Notes under the pieces: generated by a model
Database searches by the model: none
Seen by the model: only the letters and a program-made list of their open reading frames with translations
Told to the model about the DNA's origin: nothing
Made by a program: the position numbers and the translations under genes
NCBI RefSeq assembly: GCF_026015885.1
Contig: NZ_JAPDUG010000001.1
Location: 248,001-312,000 of the forward strand
Reading direction: 5' to 3'
Length of the DNA stretch: 64,000 bases
Source: Halocynthiibacter sp. SDUM655004
Lineage (GTDB): Bacteria > Pseudomonadota > Alphaproteobacteria > Rhodobacterales > Rhodobacteraceae
Shown: positions 7,135-15,920 of the stretch, piece by piece
Position numbering within the stretch: position 1 is the stretch's first letter
Layout of the letters: each line of letters starts with the position of its first letter

Positions 7135-8316
7135 GCCGACAACACGGAGCGGCGGTCTTCGAATATCGCTACGAACGGAAAGTGCAAGGCGACTTGCAAC
7201 GGAACCTGCAGCCCGTTGCACATCTTCGTCGGCAAGGTGCGCATATCGTAACGTAGTGGTCAGGTTCTTGTGTCCTAGAATTTCCTTTAGCGTAAACGGA
7301 TCAATCCCGTCTTGCATCGCAACTGAGGCATAGGTGTGCCGTAGATCGTGAATGCGGACATCTTCAATGCCCGCCAATTTGCGGATTCTTCTCCACGGCT
7401 TTTGCAGGTTAATCAGGTGGCTAGTTTCAGACTCGCCTAAGATAACGTAAGGGTTCCCTTCCATGCGCGGTAAGTCGGCCAGAATATCATATGCTTCACG
7501 GGGCAGAGGAATGCGCCTCCGGCCCGTCTTGCTGTCGGGGAGTTCCAGATGGTGCGTCGTAACGTTTTCCCATTTGAGGGTCAGAATTTCGCTGTGACGA
7601 CATCCCGTGTAAATCAGCAGAAGGATTGCAGAGACTGCATAGATTGTCTCTGAGCCATCCTCTAGCGCCTTTGCCAAAACTTCACCAAGCCGTCTTTGTT
7701 CATCAGCAGAGAGGTAGCGCTTTTTCTCCTCTTCGCGGAACTTCTTGATGCGTCGAGCAGGGTTTGAGCCAGCATCCCGCAGTCCCCAATCTTCCGCCAT
7801 ATTAAAGAGCTTGGAGAGCATGCTTGCCGCACGATTGGCTTGATAAGGCGTTTCACGCAAGCCGTGGTGAAAGGCGACGACATCAGCGCGCGTTACTTCG
7901 TTGATCGCAATCAGGCCAAGTTTGGGCCGGATAAAACGGCGGATGATGCTGCGATAGTCGCGAGCGGTAGTCGGTTTGCAATGTTGGTCGACGTATTCAT
8001 CCAAGAATCGGTCGCAGAGGCCCGCAACGGTTGGTGCGTGGCGTTTGGCGTGTTTTGCGGCGGAAGGGTCAGCTCCGCCCGCAATCTCTCCCAACAGCTT
8101 CCTCGCGCGTGTGCGGGCTTCATCTGCAGTTACGTTCCCATGTTGTCCAAGTGTAATGCGGCGGCTGCGTCGACCAGAGCGATATTGCACGACAAAGGCT
8201 TTTCGCCCCGAGGGATAAACACGAACACCAAAACCGCGAATGATCTGGTCCCAGATGATGTACTCTTTATCTGTGACCTCTAGCGCTTCGACACTGCGTT
8301 TTGTGATTTTGAACAT
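7132..8316 (-). CDS. int: Tyrosine recombinase (phage-type integrase with DUF4102 N-terminus)
   Basis: 394 aa from the ATG at 8316, nine bases after AGGGAG; an in-frame GTG at 8322 is too close to that site. The N-terminal domain (to ~90) is of the DUF4102 arm-binding kind (FGVRVYPSGRKAFVVQYR), then a core-binding domain (~95-185) and the catalytic domain. Catalytic residues seen: R240 (TGCRHSE), H323 and R326 (HDLRH), H349 (LGHKN) and Y358 (LRYAHL), so it looks active. It should carry out site-specific integration and excision at the tRNA-Lys site, whose fragment lies about 180 bases upstream of its start. Here the integrase is at the end away from the presumed intact tRNA. Confidence 0.95.
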   Translation of the reverse strand: MFKITKRSVEALEVTDKEYIIWDQIIRGFGVRVYPSGRKAFVVQYRSGRRSRRITLGQHGNVTADEARTRARKLLGEIAGGADPSAAKHAKRHAPTVAGLCDRFLDEYVDQHCKPTTARDYRSIIRRFIRPKLGLIAINEVTRADVVAFHHGLRETPYQANRAASMLSKLFNMAEDWGLRDAGSNPARRIKKFREEEKKRYLSADEQRRLGEVLAKALEDGSETIYAVSAILLLIYTGCRHSEILTLKWENVTTHHLELPDSKTGRRRIPLPREAYDILADLPRMEGNPYVILGESETSHLINLQKPWRRIRKLAGIEDVRIHDLRHTYASVAMQDGIDPFTLKEILGHKNLTTTLRYAHLADEDVQRAAGSVASRLALSVRSDIRRPPLRVVG

Positions 8317-8498
8317 ATCCACTCTCTCCCTCTCGTTTGCCCTGAAATCCGAAAACTCTACGGAAGCATTAGGCGGCGAAGTGTGGCGTTATTCATGAAA
8401 GGTTGGCGCGGCGTCAGTCAATATAAATATTTGTTTTTGCTGTATTTTTGTCAGTTTAGCGCAGTGTGGAGTAGGTGGTGAAAACATCCCTGAGAGCC

Positions 8499-8543
8499 CT
8501 TTTAATCAGTAGGTCGATGGTTAGAACCCATCACGGCTCACCA
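8499..8543 (+). other. Attachment site: 3' fragment of tRNA-Lys(UUU)
   Basis: Seen in order: anticodon loop CTTTTAA (8499-8505, anticodon TTT 8501-8503), 3' anticodon stem TCAGT, variable loop, T arm GATGG-TTAGAAC-CCATC (8516-8532), acceptor strand ACGGCTC (8533-8539), A and CCA (8541-8543). The 5' half is missing: no GAGCCGT acceptor strand is found about 73 bases upstream. The T loop reads TTAGAAC instead of TTCGAAC, consistent with a non-functional copy. The surrounding gene-free stretch 8317-8763 holds the integrase promoter region on its left and nothing recognisable on its right. Confidence 0.8.
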
Positions 8544-8763
8544 CTTTTTCTCTCAGATTATTGGGTGATGTGGTGTTCCTGTTTGTGCGCCGAAAGCGCA
8601 TCGTTTCTTCTACGGAAGCAGTTCGTCTCGTATGCGTTGGACGTAAACCGCAATGACGTGCTCTAGATTATTTTCTTTGCGATGAACGTCTGTAGCGACG
8701 AATCAAATATTTACTAGCTTTGGGAGTTCGGTAGAGAAATCTACATCAATGGCGATTCAGCTG

Positions 8764-9561
8764 TTACTTGCTCGCAATGTATGTCGCGATTGCTTGATAT
8801 CCGTAGAGCTGCCCTGCTCTTAGTCGCCGATCATGTTCGCCGACGAGGGCTTCGGCTAAGTCTTTGCCGATTTCGCCGCGTTCCGCCATCAAGCGGGTGG
8901 CTTCGGTGACCCACGGTAGCATTTGCTCTTTTGATGTAATGACGCGGCTCGTGATGTCGAAATGCTCGACACTGAACCCAGCTGCGCTGGTGAGTGGCCC
9001 CAATTTTGCGACGATGTGGGCGTCAGTTACGAACTCGCTTACGAACGCCTTGGCGCAAATGTCGAGTGGGTCATTCGGGAAGCTTCCTAGTGCGGCCTTG
9101 GAAAAATCTACGTCGCAGATGACAAGCTTGCCGCCAGGCTTCAGAACCCGAAAGCCTTCGTTAATAAGGGCTGACGGGGCAACCACATGGGACAGCACAG
9201 TGTGCATCACCACGTTGTCTACGGATTCGTCTTCCAGCGGGAGCGCCGCGCCATCAGCGGCTTCGAATGACAGGTTCTCAAGCCCTGTTACGCGCTGCTG
9301 GGCCTCTTTGACAAAACCCTGGGATGGTTCATAGCCGACAACTTTGGTTGGATGGGCAAACGCAGCAATCCGCCTCGTAACCGCCCCAGCCCCTGCACCA
9401 ACTTCGATTGTGAGGCCAGATGGTTCGAATGTGAGCCGTGCGAGATAATCGGCCACAATCTTCTCCATTTTGGGATCTGACTGACGCTGATCCATTGAAT
9501 CCGCAAAGAGCCGAATGAACTCGGCGCCAGCGGCATCAACGTCTTGAAATGGATCGGCCAT
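8764..9561 (-). CDS. Class I SAM-dependent methyltransferase
   Basis: 265 aa, ATG at 9561 with GGAAG seven bases upstream. The Rossmann-type methyltransferase core is clear: motif I TIEVGAGAGAVTRRI (about 50-64), an acidic residue after the second strand (VVGYEPSQG), and motif IV-like LEDESVDNVVMHTVLSHV, followed by RVLKPGGKLVICDVD. This is the Methyltransf_11/25 group; the substrate cannot be read from the sequence. It is the first gene outside the element and stands alone, divergent from the epimerase. The 218-base gap 9562-9779 contains only a short hairpin (GCATAG-CA-CTATGC, 9732-9745). Confidence 0.85.
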   Translation of the reverse strand: MADPFQDVDAAGAEFIRLFADSMDQRQSDPKMEKIVADYLARLTFEPSGLTIEVGAGAGAVTRRIAAFAHPTKVVGYEPSQGFVKEAQQRVTGLENLSFEAADGAALPLEDESVDNVVMHTVLSHVVAPSALINEGFRVLKPGGKLVICDVDFSKAALGSFPNDPLDICAKAFVSEFVTDAHIVAKLGPLTSAAGFSVEHFDITSRVITSKEQMLPWVTEATRLMAERGEIGKDLAEALVGEHDRRLRAGQLYGYQAIATYIASK

Positions 9562-9779
9562 AAGAAAGCTTCCAAAAAATGTCGTGTAATAATGTTACGA
9601 GTATGCCCTAAATTGGCTAAAAAGTTTAGAAAAACGTGAATGCCCGTTTGAGCGAGTGCTGAGTGACGTCCGACAGGCCCAGCGCGCGCAGCTCTTTAGT
9701 GTTGCAAAACGAAGTGTTTTCAATCGGGTGGGCATAGCACTATGCTACGGCCAAACAGCGAAACGAGAAAGCGGATAAT

Positions 9780-10793
9780 ATGCGCACAGCATTGGTAACG
9801 GGGTCAGCAGGGTTCATCGGGTTTCATCTGTGCCAGACGCTGCTTGATGAAGGCTTCAAGGTTGTCGGGCTTGATGCGCTGACGGATTACTATGATGTTT
9901 CGCTCAAGGAAAAGCGGCACGCGCTGCTTGAACATCCGAATTTCACGCCAGTTGTGGCGCGCCTTGAAGAGCCGGAATTGCTGATGTCTCTATTTGCGGA
10001 GTATCGGTTCGATGTTGTTGTGCATCTCGCGGCTCAGGCTGGTGTTCGGTACTCGATTGATGCGCCGCGCACTTATCTTGAGTCTAACCTGATCGGTACA
10101 TTCGAATTACTAGAATCGGCGCGGGCCTATCCTCCTGCGCATATGCTCTTGGCCTCTACAAGTTCGGCCTATGGGGCGAATACAAAGATGCCCTATGCTG
10201 AAACGGATAAGTCTGATGCGCAAATGTCGTTCTATGCCGCTACGAAGAAGGCCAATGAGTCCATGGCCCATTCTTATGCGCATCTGTATGATTTGCCGAT
10301 CACCATGTTTCGCTTCTTTACGGTCTATGGTCCATGGGGGCGGCCGGATATGGCGCTGTTTAAATTCACCAAGGCTATTCTCGAAGGTTCCCCGATTGAT
10401 GTTTACAACAACGGGGATATGCGGCGCGACTTTACCTATGTAACCGATCTCGTGGCGGCGATCCGTCTATTGGTTGACGCAATTCCCGAACGGCCCGCAA
10501 GCGAGGGCGATATTGCCAGCTATGATAGCCTTTCGCCCGTGGCGCCGTTCCGCGTGGTGAATATCGGCAATTCGGAACCGGTTCAGCTTCTTGATTTCAT
10601 CGACGCAATTGAAGAGGCCATCGGGATCAAAGCCGAGCGCAATATGATGCCGATGCAGCCAGGTGATGTGCCTGCGACTTGGGCAGACGCAACACTCTTG
10701 CAAAAGCTTACGGGTTATACCCCGAAAACAGATGTGGCCAAGGGCGTTGCCGCCTTTGTTGATTGGTACAAAGAGTTTTATAAGGTTGGGTAA
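9780..10793 (+). CDS. NAD-dependent epimerase, UDP-glucuronate 4-epimerase-like
   Basis: 337 aa extended SDR. NAD-binding TGSAGFIG (7-14), serine in STSSAYG (126-132) and the catalytic pair Y152 and K156 (FYAATKKANE) are all present. Sequence features such as LDALTDYYDVSLKEKR and the TVYGPWGRPDMALF stretch fit the UDP-glucuronate (UDP-galacturonate-forming) epimerases used in capsule, LPS or exopolysaccharide synthesis. Substrate assignment is by family. It stands alone and ends six bases before the convergent rppH stop, with no terminator between them. Confidence 0.88.
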   Translation: MRTALVTGSAGFIGFHLCQTLLDEGFKVVGLDALTDYYDVSLKEKRHALLEHPNFTPVVARLEEPELLMSLFAEYRFDVVVHLAAQAGVRYSIDAPRTYLESNLIGTFELLESARAYPPAHMLLASTSSAYGANTKMPYAETDKSDAQMSFYAATKKANESMAHSYAHLYDLPITMFRFFTVYGPWGRPDMALFKFTKAILEGSPIDVYNNGDMRRDFTYVTDLVAAIRLLVDAIPERPASEGDIASYDSLSPVAPFRVVNIGNSEPVQLLDFIDAIEEAIGIKAERNMMPMQPGDVPATWADATLLQKLTGYTPKTDVAKGVAAFVDWYKEFYKVG

Positions 10794-10799
10794 GAGGCG

Positions 10800-11291
10800 T
10801 TAGAGCTTCGGCCCGAACTCGCCCAAAACCTTGCCATAGAGATTGCGTTTGAATGGCACAATTGACTCGATCAATTTGTCGGGCGCCATCCAGCACCATT
10901 CTGAAAACTCCGGCACTTCGGTTTCGATATTGATGTCCGAATCCGTCCCGTTGAAACGCATCAAAAACCACAGCTGTTTCTGGCCGCGGTACTTGCCTTT
11001 CCACAATTTGAGCGAAAGGTCGTGCGGCAGGTCGTAGGGAAGCCAATCTTGAGTTTGGGTTTCGATCGTCACCTTATCGGCCTCGACACCTGTTTCTTCC
11101 CAAAGCTCGCGGAGTGCGGCGGCCTCCGGCGCTTCGCCATCGTCGATGCCGCCCTGTGGCATCTGCCAGGCTGGCGGTTCATGTGCGGGGCGGTCATTGC
11201 GCTGGCCTGCGAAAATCAAGCCGTCTTGGTTCACAAGCATAACGCCCACGCAGGGGCGGTAAGGGCGTGTGTCGGGATTTGAAACTGTCAT
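10800..11291 (-). CDS. rppH: RNA pyrophosphohydrolase (Nudix)
   Basis: 163 aa. The Nudix box lies at 47-69 (starts GGIDDGEAPEAAALREL, ends WEETGV) with all glutamates of the REUXEE core. The N terminus YRPCVGVMLVNQDGLIFAGQR and the length match alphaproteobacterial RppH (also known as invasion protein A/IalA). Known: it removes pyrophosphate from the 5' triphosphate end of mRNA and so triggers RNase E decay. It is the last gene of the minus-strand run from rsfS; 50 bases separate it from ctpA. Confidence 0.93.
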   Translation of the reverse strand: MTVSNPDTRPYRPCVGVMLVNQDGLIFAGQRNDRPAHEPPAWQMPQGGIDDGEAPEAAALRELWEETGVEADKVTIETQTQDWLPYDLPHDLSLKLWKGKYRGQKQLWFLMRFNGTDSDINIETEVPEFSEWCWMAPDKLIESIVPFKRNLYGKVLGEFGPKL

Positions 11292-11341
11292 GGAAAACGC
11301 CGGTGTAAGGCGGGTCCGGCCGAGGCCGAACCCGTGTTTCT

Positions 11342-12679
11342 TTAGTCTTCGAGGTCGAGTGCGGAAAGACCGTGCAGGAGGTCAATCGCATAAGAAAGTT
11401 GGTAATCCTCATCCCGCAGCTTTGCCGCTTCTTCGGCTTTCGCTTCTTCTTCCTCAAGCTGACGACGCTCGTCCTCTGTCATGGAGTCGTTGCTGAGGCT
11501 GCCACGCAGATCAGCTTCAGAGCGAAGGCGTGGTGAGTCATCCTCTTCCTCTTCTTCGGCGAGTGGATCTCGGCGGGGTTGCTCAACAATGATATTGGGC
11601 GAAACGCCAAGCGCCTGAATGGAGCGGCCCGATGGCGTGTAATACCGAGCGGTGGTCAGGCGCATCGCGCCGTCGCCCTTGAGCGGCATGACCGTTTGAA
11701 CCGAGCCCTTACCAAAGCTCTTTGTGCCAACCACAATCGCGCGGCGGTGATCTTGAAGGGCACCGGCAACGATTTCCGAGGCAGAAGCAGAGCCGCCGTT
11801 GATCAACACAACAATCGGTTTGCCTTGGGCCAGATCGCCAGGGCGCGCATTGAACCGCTCGCCATCTTCGGCGCTGCGGCCACGGGTCGACACGATTTCA
11901 CCAGCCTCAAGGAAGGCGTCCGAAACCAGAACCGCTTGTTCGAGCAAACCGCCTGGGTTGTTACGAAGGTCAACTACGAACCCTTCGACATTCTCGATGC
12001 CGCCGGCTTCTTCGATTTGCTCTTCGATGCCTTCTTTGAGGTTTTCGAATGTTTGGTCGTTGAATGTTGTCACGCGCAATACGATGGACTCACCTTCTGT
12101 GCGGGTCCGTACAGCTGTGAGCTTGATTGTGTCGCGGATGATCGAAACGTCAAATGGCTCGGGCACATCCTCGCGTACGACTGTGATGATGATCTCGGAA
12201 CCAACAGGGCCGCGCATCATCTCAACTGTTTCGTCGAGTGTGAGGCCCAGAACGCTGGCACCATCTACGTGGGTAATGAAATCGCCAGCTTCGATACCTG
12301 CGGCATCCGCGGGAGTGTCATCAATCGGGGACACGACTTTCACAAAGCCCTCTTCCTGCGTCACCTCAATGCCAAGGCCGCCGAACTCGCCGCGCGTCTG
12401 TTCGCGCATGTCGTCGAAATCGGCGGGGGGTAGATAGCTGGAGTGCGGATCAAGTGACGTGAGCATGCCATTGATCGCGGCTTCGATCAGGTCGGCTTCG
12501 TCAACTTCTTCGACGTATTGGCTGCGAATGCGTTCAAACGCGCTGCCGAATAGGTCGAGTTGTTCATAGATTGTGCTTTTGGATTCTGCTTCCTGCGCCA
12601 GCAAAGGCGCCGCGACTTGGGTTGTCACGATTGCGGCGAGCACCGCGCCGCCTGTTGCCGCCATTAAGAACTTTTTCAT
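11342..12679 (-). CDS. ctpA: Carboxyl-terminal processing protease, S41 family
   Basis: 445 aa from the ATG at 12679 (MKKFLMAATGGAV), which has AAGGA upstream. Signal peptide to about residue 30 (ends LLAQEAES), PDZ domain about 90-175, S41 catalytic domain with S299 (NGGSASASEIV) and K324 (SFGKGSVQ) at the expected spacing of 25. A Glu/Asp-rich C-terminal tail (LAEEEEEDDS onward) follows. Known: periplasmic protease trimming C termini of envelope proteins, in some species controlling peptidoglycan hydrolases. It starts five bases after the EnvC-like gene ends, fitting control of cell-wall hydrolysis. Confidence 0.93.
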   Translation of the reverse strand: MKKFLMAATGGAVLAAIVTTQVAAPLLAQEAESKSTIYEQLDLFGSAFERIRSQYVEEVDEADLIEAAINGMLTSLDPHSSYLPPADFDDMREQTRGEFGGLGIEVTQEEGFVKVVSPIDDTPADAAGIEAGDFITHVDGASVLGLTLDETVEMMRGPVGSEIIITVVREDVPEPFDVSIIRDTIKLTAVRTRTEGESIVLRVTTFNDQTFENLKEGIEEQIEEAGGIENVEGFVVDLRNNPGGLLEQAVLVSDAFLEAGEIVSTRGRSAEDGERFNARPGDLAQGKPIVVLINGGSASASEIVAGALQDHRRAIVVGTKSFGKGSVQTVMPLKGDGAMRLTTARYYTPSGRSIQALGVSPNIIVEQPRRDPLAEEEEEDDSPRLRSEADLRGSLSNDSMTEDERRQLEEEEAKAEEAAKLRDEDYQLSYAIDLLHGLSALDLED

Positions 12680-12684
12680 ACCGT

Positions 12685-13821
12685 CTATTCCTTTGTCACA
12701 GCAAACCACGGAGCCGGATCAACCGGTGCGTTGCCCTGTCTTACCTCTATATAAAGCGTTTCCGAGCGTTGAGCGCCACTCCCTTCCGTAGAATTTTGTA
12801 AAAACTCTTCTGCATTCGGGGATTTTCCACCCATCAAACCAATCGCCGTGCCGCCTGAAACGACTTGGCCGACCTCACCATACACCTCGTTCATGCCCGC
12901 GATAACCATGAGAGTGCCGGATTGCGGTTCAAGGATCATCACATTTCCGTAGTCCAGAAGCGGGCCACGGTAACGGATCGTTGCAGGGACTGGCGCGGTT
13001 ACAAGTGCGAGCGGTTGAGTGCCGAGGAGTAAGCCAGGGCGGCGGATGCCCGCGGCGTCGGCTTCGTTAAATCGGCGCAAAACAGTTCCGCTTGCGGGGA
13101 GCGGCAGCGTGCCTTGGAGCGCGTCAAAGTCGAGACGCAGAGCAGCAGGCTCTTCCTCATCTGGGACAAGTCCGCTGGCGAAGGCTTCAAGCGTTTCGCT
13201 GCTTTGTAAGAGTGTGTGCAGATGTTCCGGCTCGTCCAAAAAACGTTGTGGCAGGTCGTCACGGTCGGAAATTGCTTGCGAAAGCTGCGCGCGAGCTTGT
13301 TGCGCGCCGAACAGTCCCTCACGGAGGCTATCGACAGCGCTTTCCTGAAGCGCGCGAAGCGTGGCGACCTCATGAAGCTGTGCGCGCAGCCCTTCGACCT
13401 TGGCTTGCAGGCTCGGCGTCACATCGGAGAGCATCATCCCTGTTCGCGCTGTTCCCAGTGGTCCGGCAGGGTGAAGAAGTAGGAGGGGCGTGGGCGAGGA
13501 TTGCATGGATTGCAAAACCCCGATCAGTTGCGCGACCTCCTCGCGACGGGCCTCGAATTCAAGTTCGATGGCACGTTCACGGATCGTGGCACGGCGCAAT
13601 CCCTCGCGCATCGCCGAAAGTCCTTCCTCGAAAGCCTCGACCGTTTGGGTCAGAGCCGCGACCCGATCACTCGCTTTCTCGGCTTCGTCCAGCGCCAAAG
13701 TTGCTTCGCTTATCTGTTGCGAGGCGCGGCGGGCAGCATGGGCCGGATCCACTTCGGCAAGCGCCGGAGTGGTCGACAGCAAAATAAGGGCTAAGGCCCG
13801 AATGGCGGCGCCTAGCTTCAT
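12685..13821 (-). CDS. envC: Murein hydrolase activator EnvC-like, degenerate LytM domain
   Basis: 378 aa. Signal peptide MKLGAAIRALALILLSTTPALA, long coiled-coil region (about 25-210) and a C-terminal peptidase M23-like domain. The zinc ligands of active M23 enzymes are not seen: the segment VMILEPQSGTLMVIAGMNEVYGEVGQ (split here over the usual His positions) has no histidine. Known: EnvC-type proteins are catalytically dead and activate amidases at the division site. Start overlaps the gpmI stop by four bases and ctpA follows five bases after its stop, so all three are probably co-translated. Confidence 0.85.
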   Translation of the reverse strand: MKLGAAIRALALILLSTTPALAEVDPAHAARRASQQISEATLALDEAEKASDRVAALTQTVEAFEEGLSAMREGLRRATIRERAIELEFEARREEVAQLIGVLQSMQSSPTPLLLLHPAGPLGTARTGMMLSDVTPSLQAKVEGLRAQLHEVATLRALQESAVDSLREGLFGAQQARAQLSQAISDRDDLPQRFLDEPEHLHTLLQSSETLEAFASGLVPDEEEPAALRLDFDALQGTLPLPASGTVLRRFNEADAAGIRRPGLLLGTQPLALVTAPVPATIRYRGPLLDYGNVMILEPQSGTLMVIAGMNEVYGEVGQVVSGGTAIGLMGGKSPNAEEFLQNSTEGSGAQRSETLYIEVRQGNAPVDPAPWFAVTKE

Positions 13822-15338
13822 GTGATGATGAGAGTCTCGCCTGTCATTTCAGCGGGTTTTTCAAGCTCCATCAAATCAAGCACGGTCGGCGCAAGATCAG
13901 ACAGCCGCCCAACGCGAAGCGATGCGCCCTCTGGCCCGCCAAAGAGCGCGACAGGAACCGGATTAACCGTATGCGCCGTATGTGGTCCGCCGGTTTCGGG
14001 ATCAACCATGGTTTCACAGTTGCCGTGATCAGCGGTGATAACCATCGCGCCGCCAGCCTTTTCGAGCGCGTCCAGAACGCGGCCAAGTCCGCGATCAACG
14101 GCCTCGCAGGCTTTGATCGCCGCGCCAAGATCGCCCGTATGCCCAACCATATCTGGGTTGGCATAGTTGGTGACGATCAGGTCATATCCGGCCTCTATGG
14201 CCTCAACGAATTTGTCTGTTACCTCATCGGCAGACATCTCTGGCTGAAGGTCATAGGTCGCGACCTTTGGCGAAAGCGGCATGCAGCGATCTTCGCCTTT
14301 TTCTGGCTCTTCTTTGCCGCCATTCAAGAAGAAGGTCACATGCGGGTACTTCTCGGTTTCGGCAAGGCGGAACTGCTTTAGGTCGTGCTTCGCGACCCAT
14401 GCGCCGAGCGTGTTTACAAGGTTCGCCTTGGGGAAGCACACATCCACATAGGCGTTATGGGCGTCTGAATAGGGAACCATTCCGAGGAATGCCGCAAGCT
14501 TAGGGCGGGTGCCGGTTTCGAAGGCGTCAAAATCCGGCTGACCGATCGCTGCGAGGATTTCGCGCGCGCGGTCGGCGCGGAAGTTGAGACAGAAAATGCC
14601 ATCGCCATCGACGACGCCTTCAAAGCCTTCAAGAACAGTTGGCGCGATGAATTCGTCGGTTTCGCCGCGTGCGTATGCCTCTTTGACAGCCTGCTCAGCG
14701 TTTGCAGAGCGAAGCCCTTGTGCCTTGATCATTGCGTTATAGGCCTGTGAAACGCGCTCCCAGCGATTGTCGCGATCCATGGCGAAGTAGCGGCCAATGA
14801 CGGTCCCGATCCGTGCGGTCTCGGGCAGTCCGGCGAGCAGCGTTGCGATGAATTGATCCGCCGATTTCGGCGCAACATCGCGGCCATCGGTGATTGCGTG
14901 GACAACGCAGGGAAGGCCCGCATCGGCAACAGCCTTGGCTGCGGCAATGATGTGCGCGTGATGCCCGTGAACACCGCCATCGGAAACAACGCCCATAAGA
15001 TGCGCGGTTCCGCCAGTTGATTTCAGCGTATCGATGAATTTTGTCAGAGCCGCGTTTGAGAAAAAGCTGCCGTCCTCGATTGCGAGGTCGATTTGGCCGA
15101 GGTCCATTGGAACGACCCGCCCTGCACCGATATTAGTGTGGCCCACTTCGGAGTTGCCCATCTGCCCCTTGGGCAAACCGACGTCTGGTCCGTATGTGGT
15201 TAGTGTCGCAGAGGGGCCTTCGCGCATGATGCGGTCGAAATTGGGTGTATGGGCAAGAAGCGGGGCGTTTGCCTCTTTGGAGTCGCTTTGGCCCCACCCG
15301 TCAAGAATACACAAAACAATTGGTTTTTTCGGGCTCAT
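13818..15338 (-). CDS. gpmI: 2,3-bisphosphoglycerate-independent phosphoglycerate mutase
   Basis: 506 aa, full length for the family. Alkaline phosphatase-like metal centre: D13 in ILDGWGQSD, nucleophile S63 in GNSEVGHTNIG, and late ligands in MVGHTGD and ITADHGNCE. Converts 3-phosphoglycerate to 2-phosphoglycerate in glycolysis/gluconeogenesis, using manganese, without the 2,3-bisphosphoglycerate cofactor. Gap of about 100 bases from rlmH; four-base overlap with envC downstream. Confidence 0.97.
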   Translation of the reverse strand: MSPKKPIVLCILDGWGQSDSKEANAPLLAHTPNFDRIMREGPSATLTTYGPDVGLPKGQMGNSEVGHTNIGAGRVVPMDLGQIDLAIEDGSFFSNAALTKFIDTLKSTGGTAHLMGVVSDGGVHGHHAHIIAAAKAVADAGLPCVVHAITDGRDVAPKSADQFIATLLAGLPETARIGTVIGRYFAMDRDNRWERVSQAYNAMIKAQGLRSANAEQAVKEAYARGETDEFIAPTVLEGFEGVVDGDGIFCLNFRADRAREILAAIGQPDFDAFETGTRPKLAAFLGMVPYSDAHNAYVDVCFPKANLVNTLGAWVAKHDLKQFRLAETEKYPHVTFFLNGGKEEPEKGEDRCMPLSPKVATYDLQPEMSADEVTDKFVEAIEAGYDLIVTNYANPDMVGHTGDLGAAIKACEAVDRGLGRVLDALEKAGGAMVITADHGNCETMVDPETGGPHTAHTVNPVPVALFGGPEGASLRVGRLSDLAPTVLDLMELEKPAEMTGETLIIT

Positions 15339-15440
15339 AGATCTCTCGTTTCTTGAAGTTGCTTTGTTCTACGCAGCGCAAGCGACAAGGGCAAGCGCGC
15401 AAGGGAACGCTAAACAAATCAGCTTAGACCTGTGGCCATA

Positions 15441-15911
15441 TCAGGCACGATGATAAGGAGAACCCGCAAGAATTGTTGCTGCGCGGTAAAGCTGTTCCGT
15501 CAGCATGACCCGCGCCAGCATGTGCGGCCAGACCATTGCCCCGAAAGAGAGCCGGAAATCTGCGGAAGCCCGTAGCGATTTGGCAAGGCCATCCGCGCCA
15601 CCAATAACAAAGGCAACATCGCTTTGCCCGTCATCGCGCCAATGCGCAAGCGTCTGTGCAAAGGTCGGGCTTGGGATGACTTTGCCACGTTCATCAAGGA
15701 TCGCGACGATTGCATTATCTGGTATGACGCGGGATAAGAGGCGCGCCTCCTCTTCGGAGCCGAGCCCCTTTTTATCCTCGACTTCATGCACTTGAACCGG
15801 CCCGAGCGACAAGGCGCGGCCCGTTCGGTCAAAACGTGTCAGATAATCGTCGATTAGGTCGCGTTCAGGGCCAGAGCGAAGTCGCCCAACGGCGCAGATA
15901 TGAACGCGCAT
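15441..15911 (-). CDS. rlmH: 23S rRNA pseudouridine(1915)-N3-methyltransferase
   Basis: 156 aa, the usual size. SPOUT methyltransferase with the signature IGGADGLAKSLRASADF and the C terminus ending LAGSPYHRA, both diagnostic. Methylates pseudouridine 1915 in helix 69 of 23S rRNA in the assembled ribosome. It follows rsfS after nine bases, so the two ribosome-related genes are probably one transcript. Confidence 0.97.
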   Translation of the reverse strand: MRVHICAVGRLRSGPERDLIDDYLTRFDRTGRALSLGPVQVHEVEDKKGLGSEEEARLLSRVIPDNAIVAILDERGKVIPSPTFAQTLAHWRDDGQSDVAFVIGGADGLAKSLRASADFRLSFGAMVWPHMLARVMLTEQLYRAATILAGSPYHRA

Positions 15912-15920
15912 AAGAGTGCC

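Larger units (their letters stand above)
1..8543. mobile_element. Integrative element inserted in tRNA-Lys (right part; left end outside window)
   Basis: Seen: a tRNA-Lys 3' fragment at the right edge (8499-8543), a tyrosine recombinase beside it, then an excisionase-like HTH gene, a Rep_trans-like initiator and a cargo region visibly more AT-rich than the core genes to the right. The tRNA fragment reads left to right, so the element lies on its downstream side only if the intact tRNA is at the other end, beyond base 1. Known: tyrosine recombinases often use tRNA 3' ends as attachment sites and restore the gene on one side. Inferred: the deaminase and kinase operons are cargo of the same element. 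A nested arrangement of two elements cannot be excluded because the left end is not visible. Confidence 0.75.

Noticed and set aside
8465-8543. Intact tRNA-Lys at the element end
   Set aside because: The 5' acceptor strand, D arm and 5' anticodon stem are absent and the T loop is altered; only the 3' part is present.
9732-9745. GCATAG-CA-CTATGC palindrome upstream of the epimerase
   Set aside because: Perfect but short; no conserved operator type recognised and no regulator nearby.
11579-12433. Plus-strand open frame of 284 codons opposite ctpA
   Set aside because: Antisense shadow of a well-supported protease; no ribosome site or domain.
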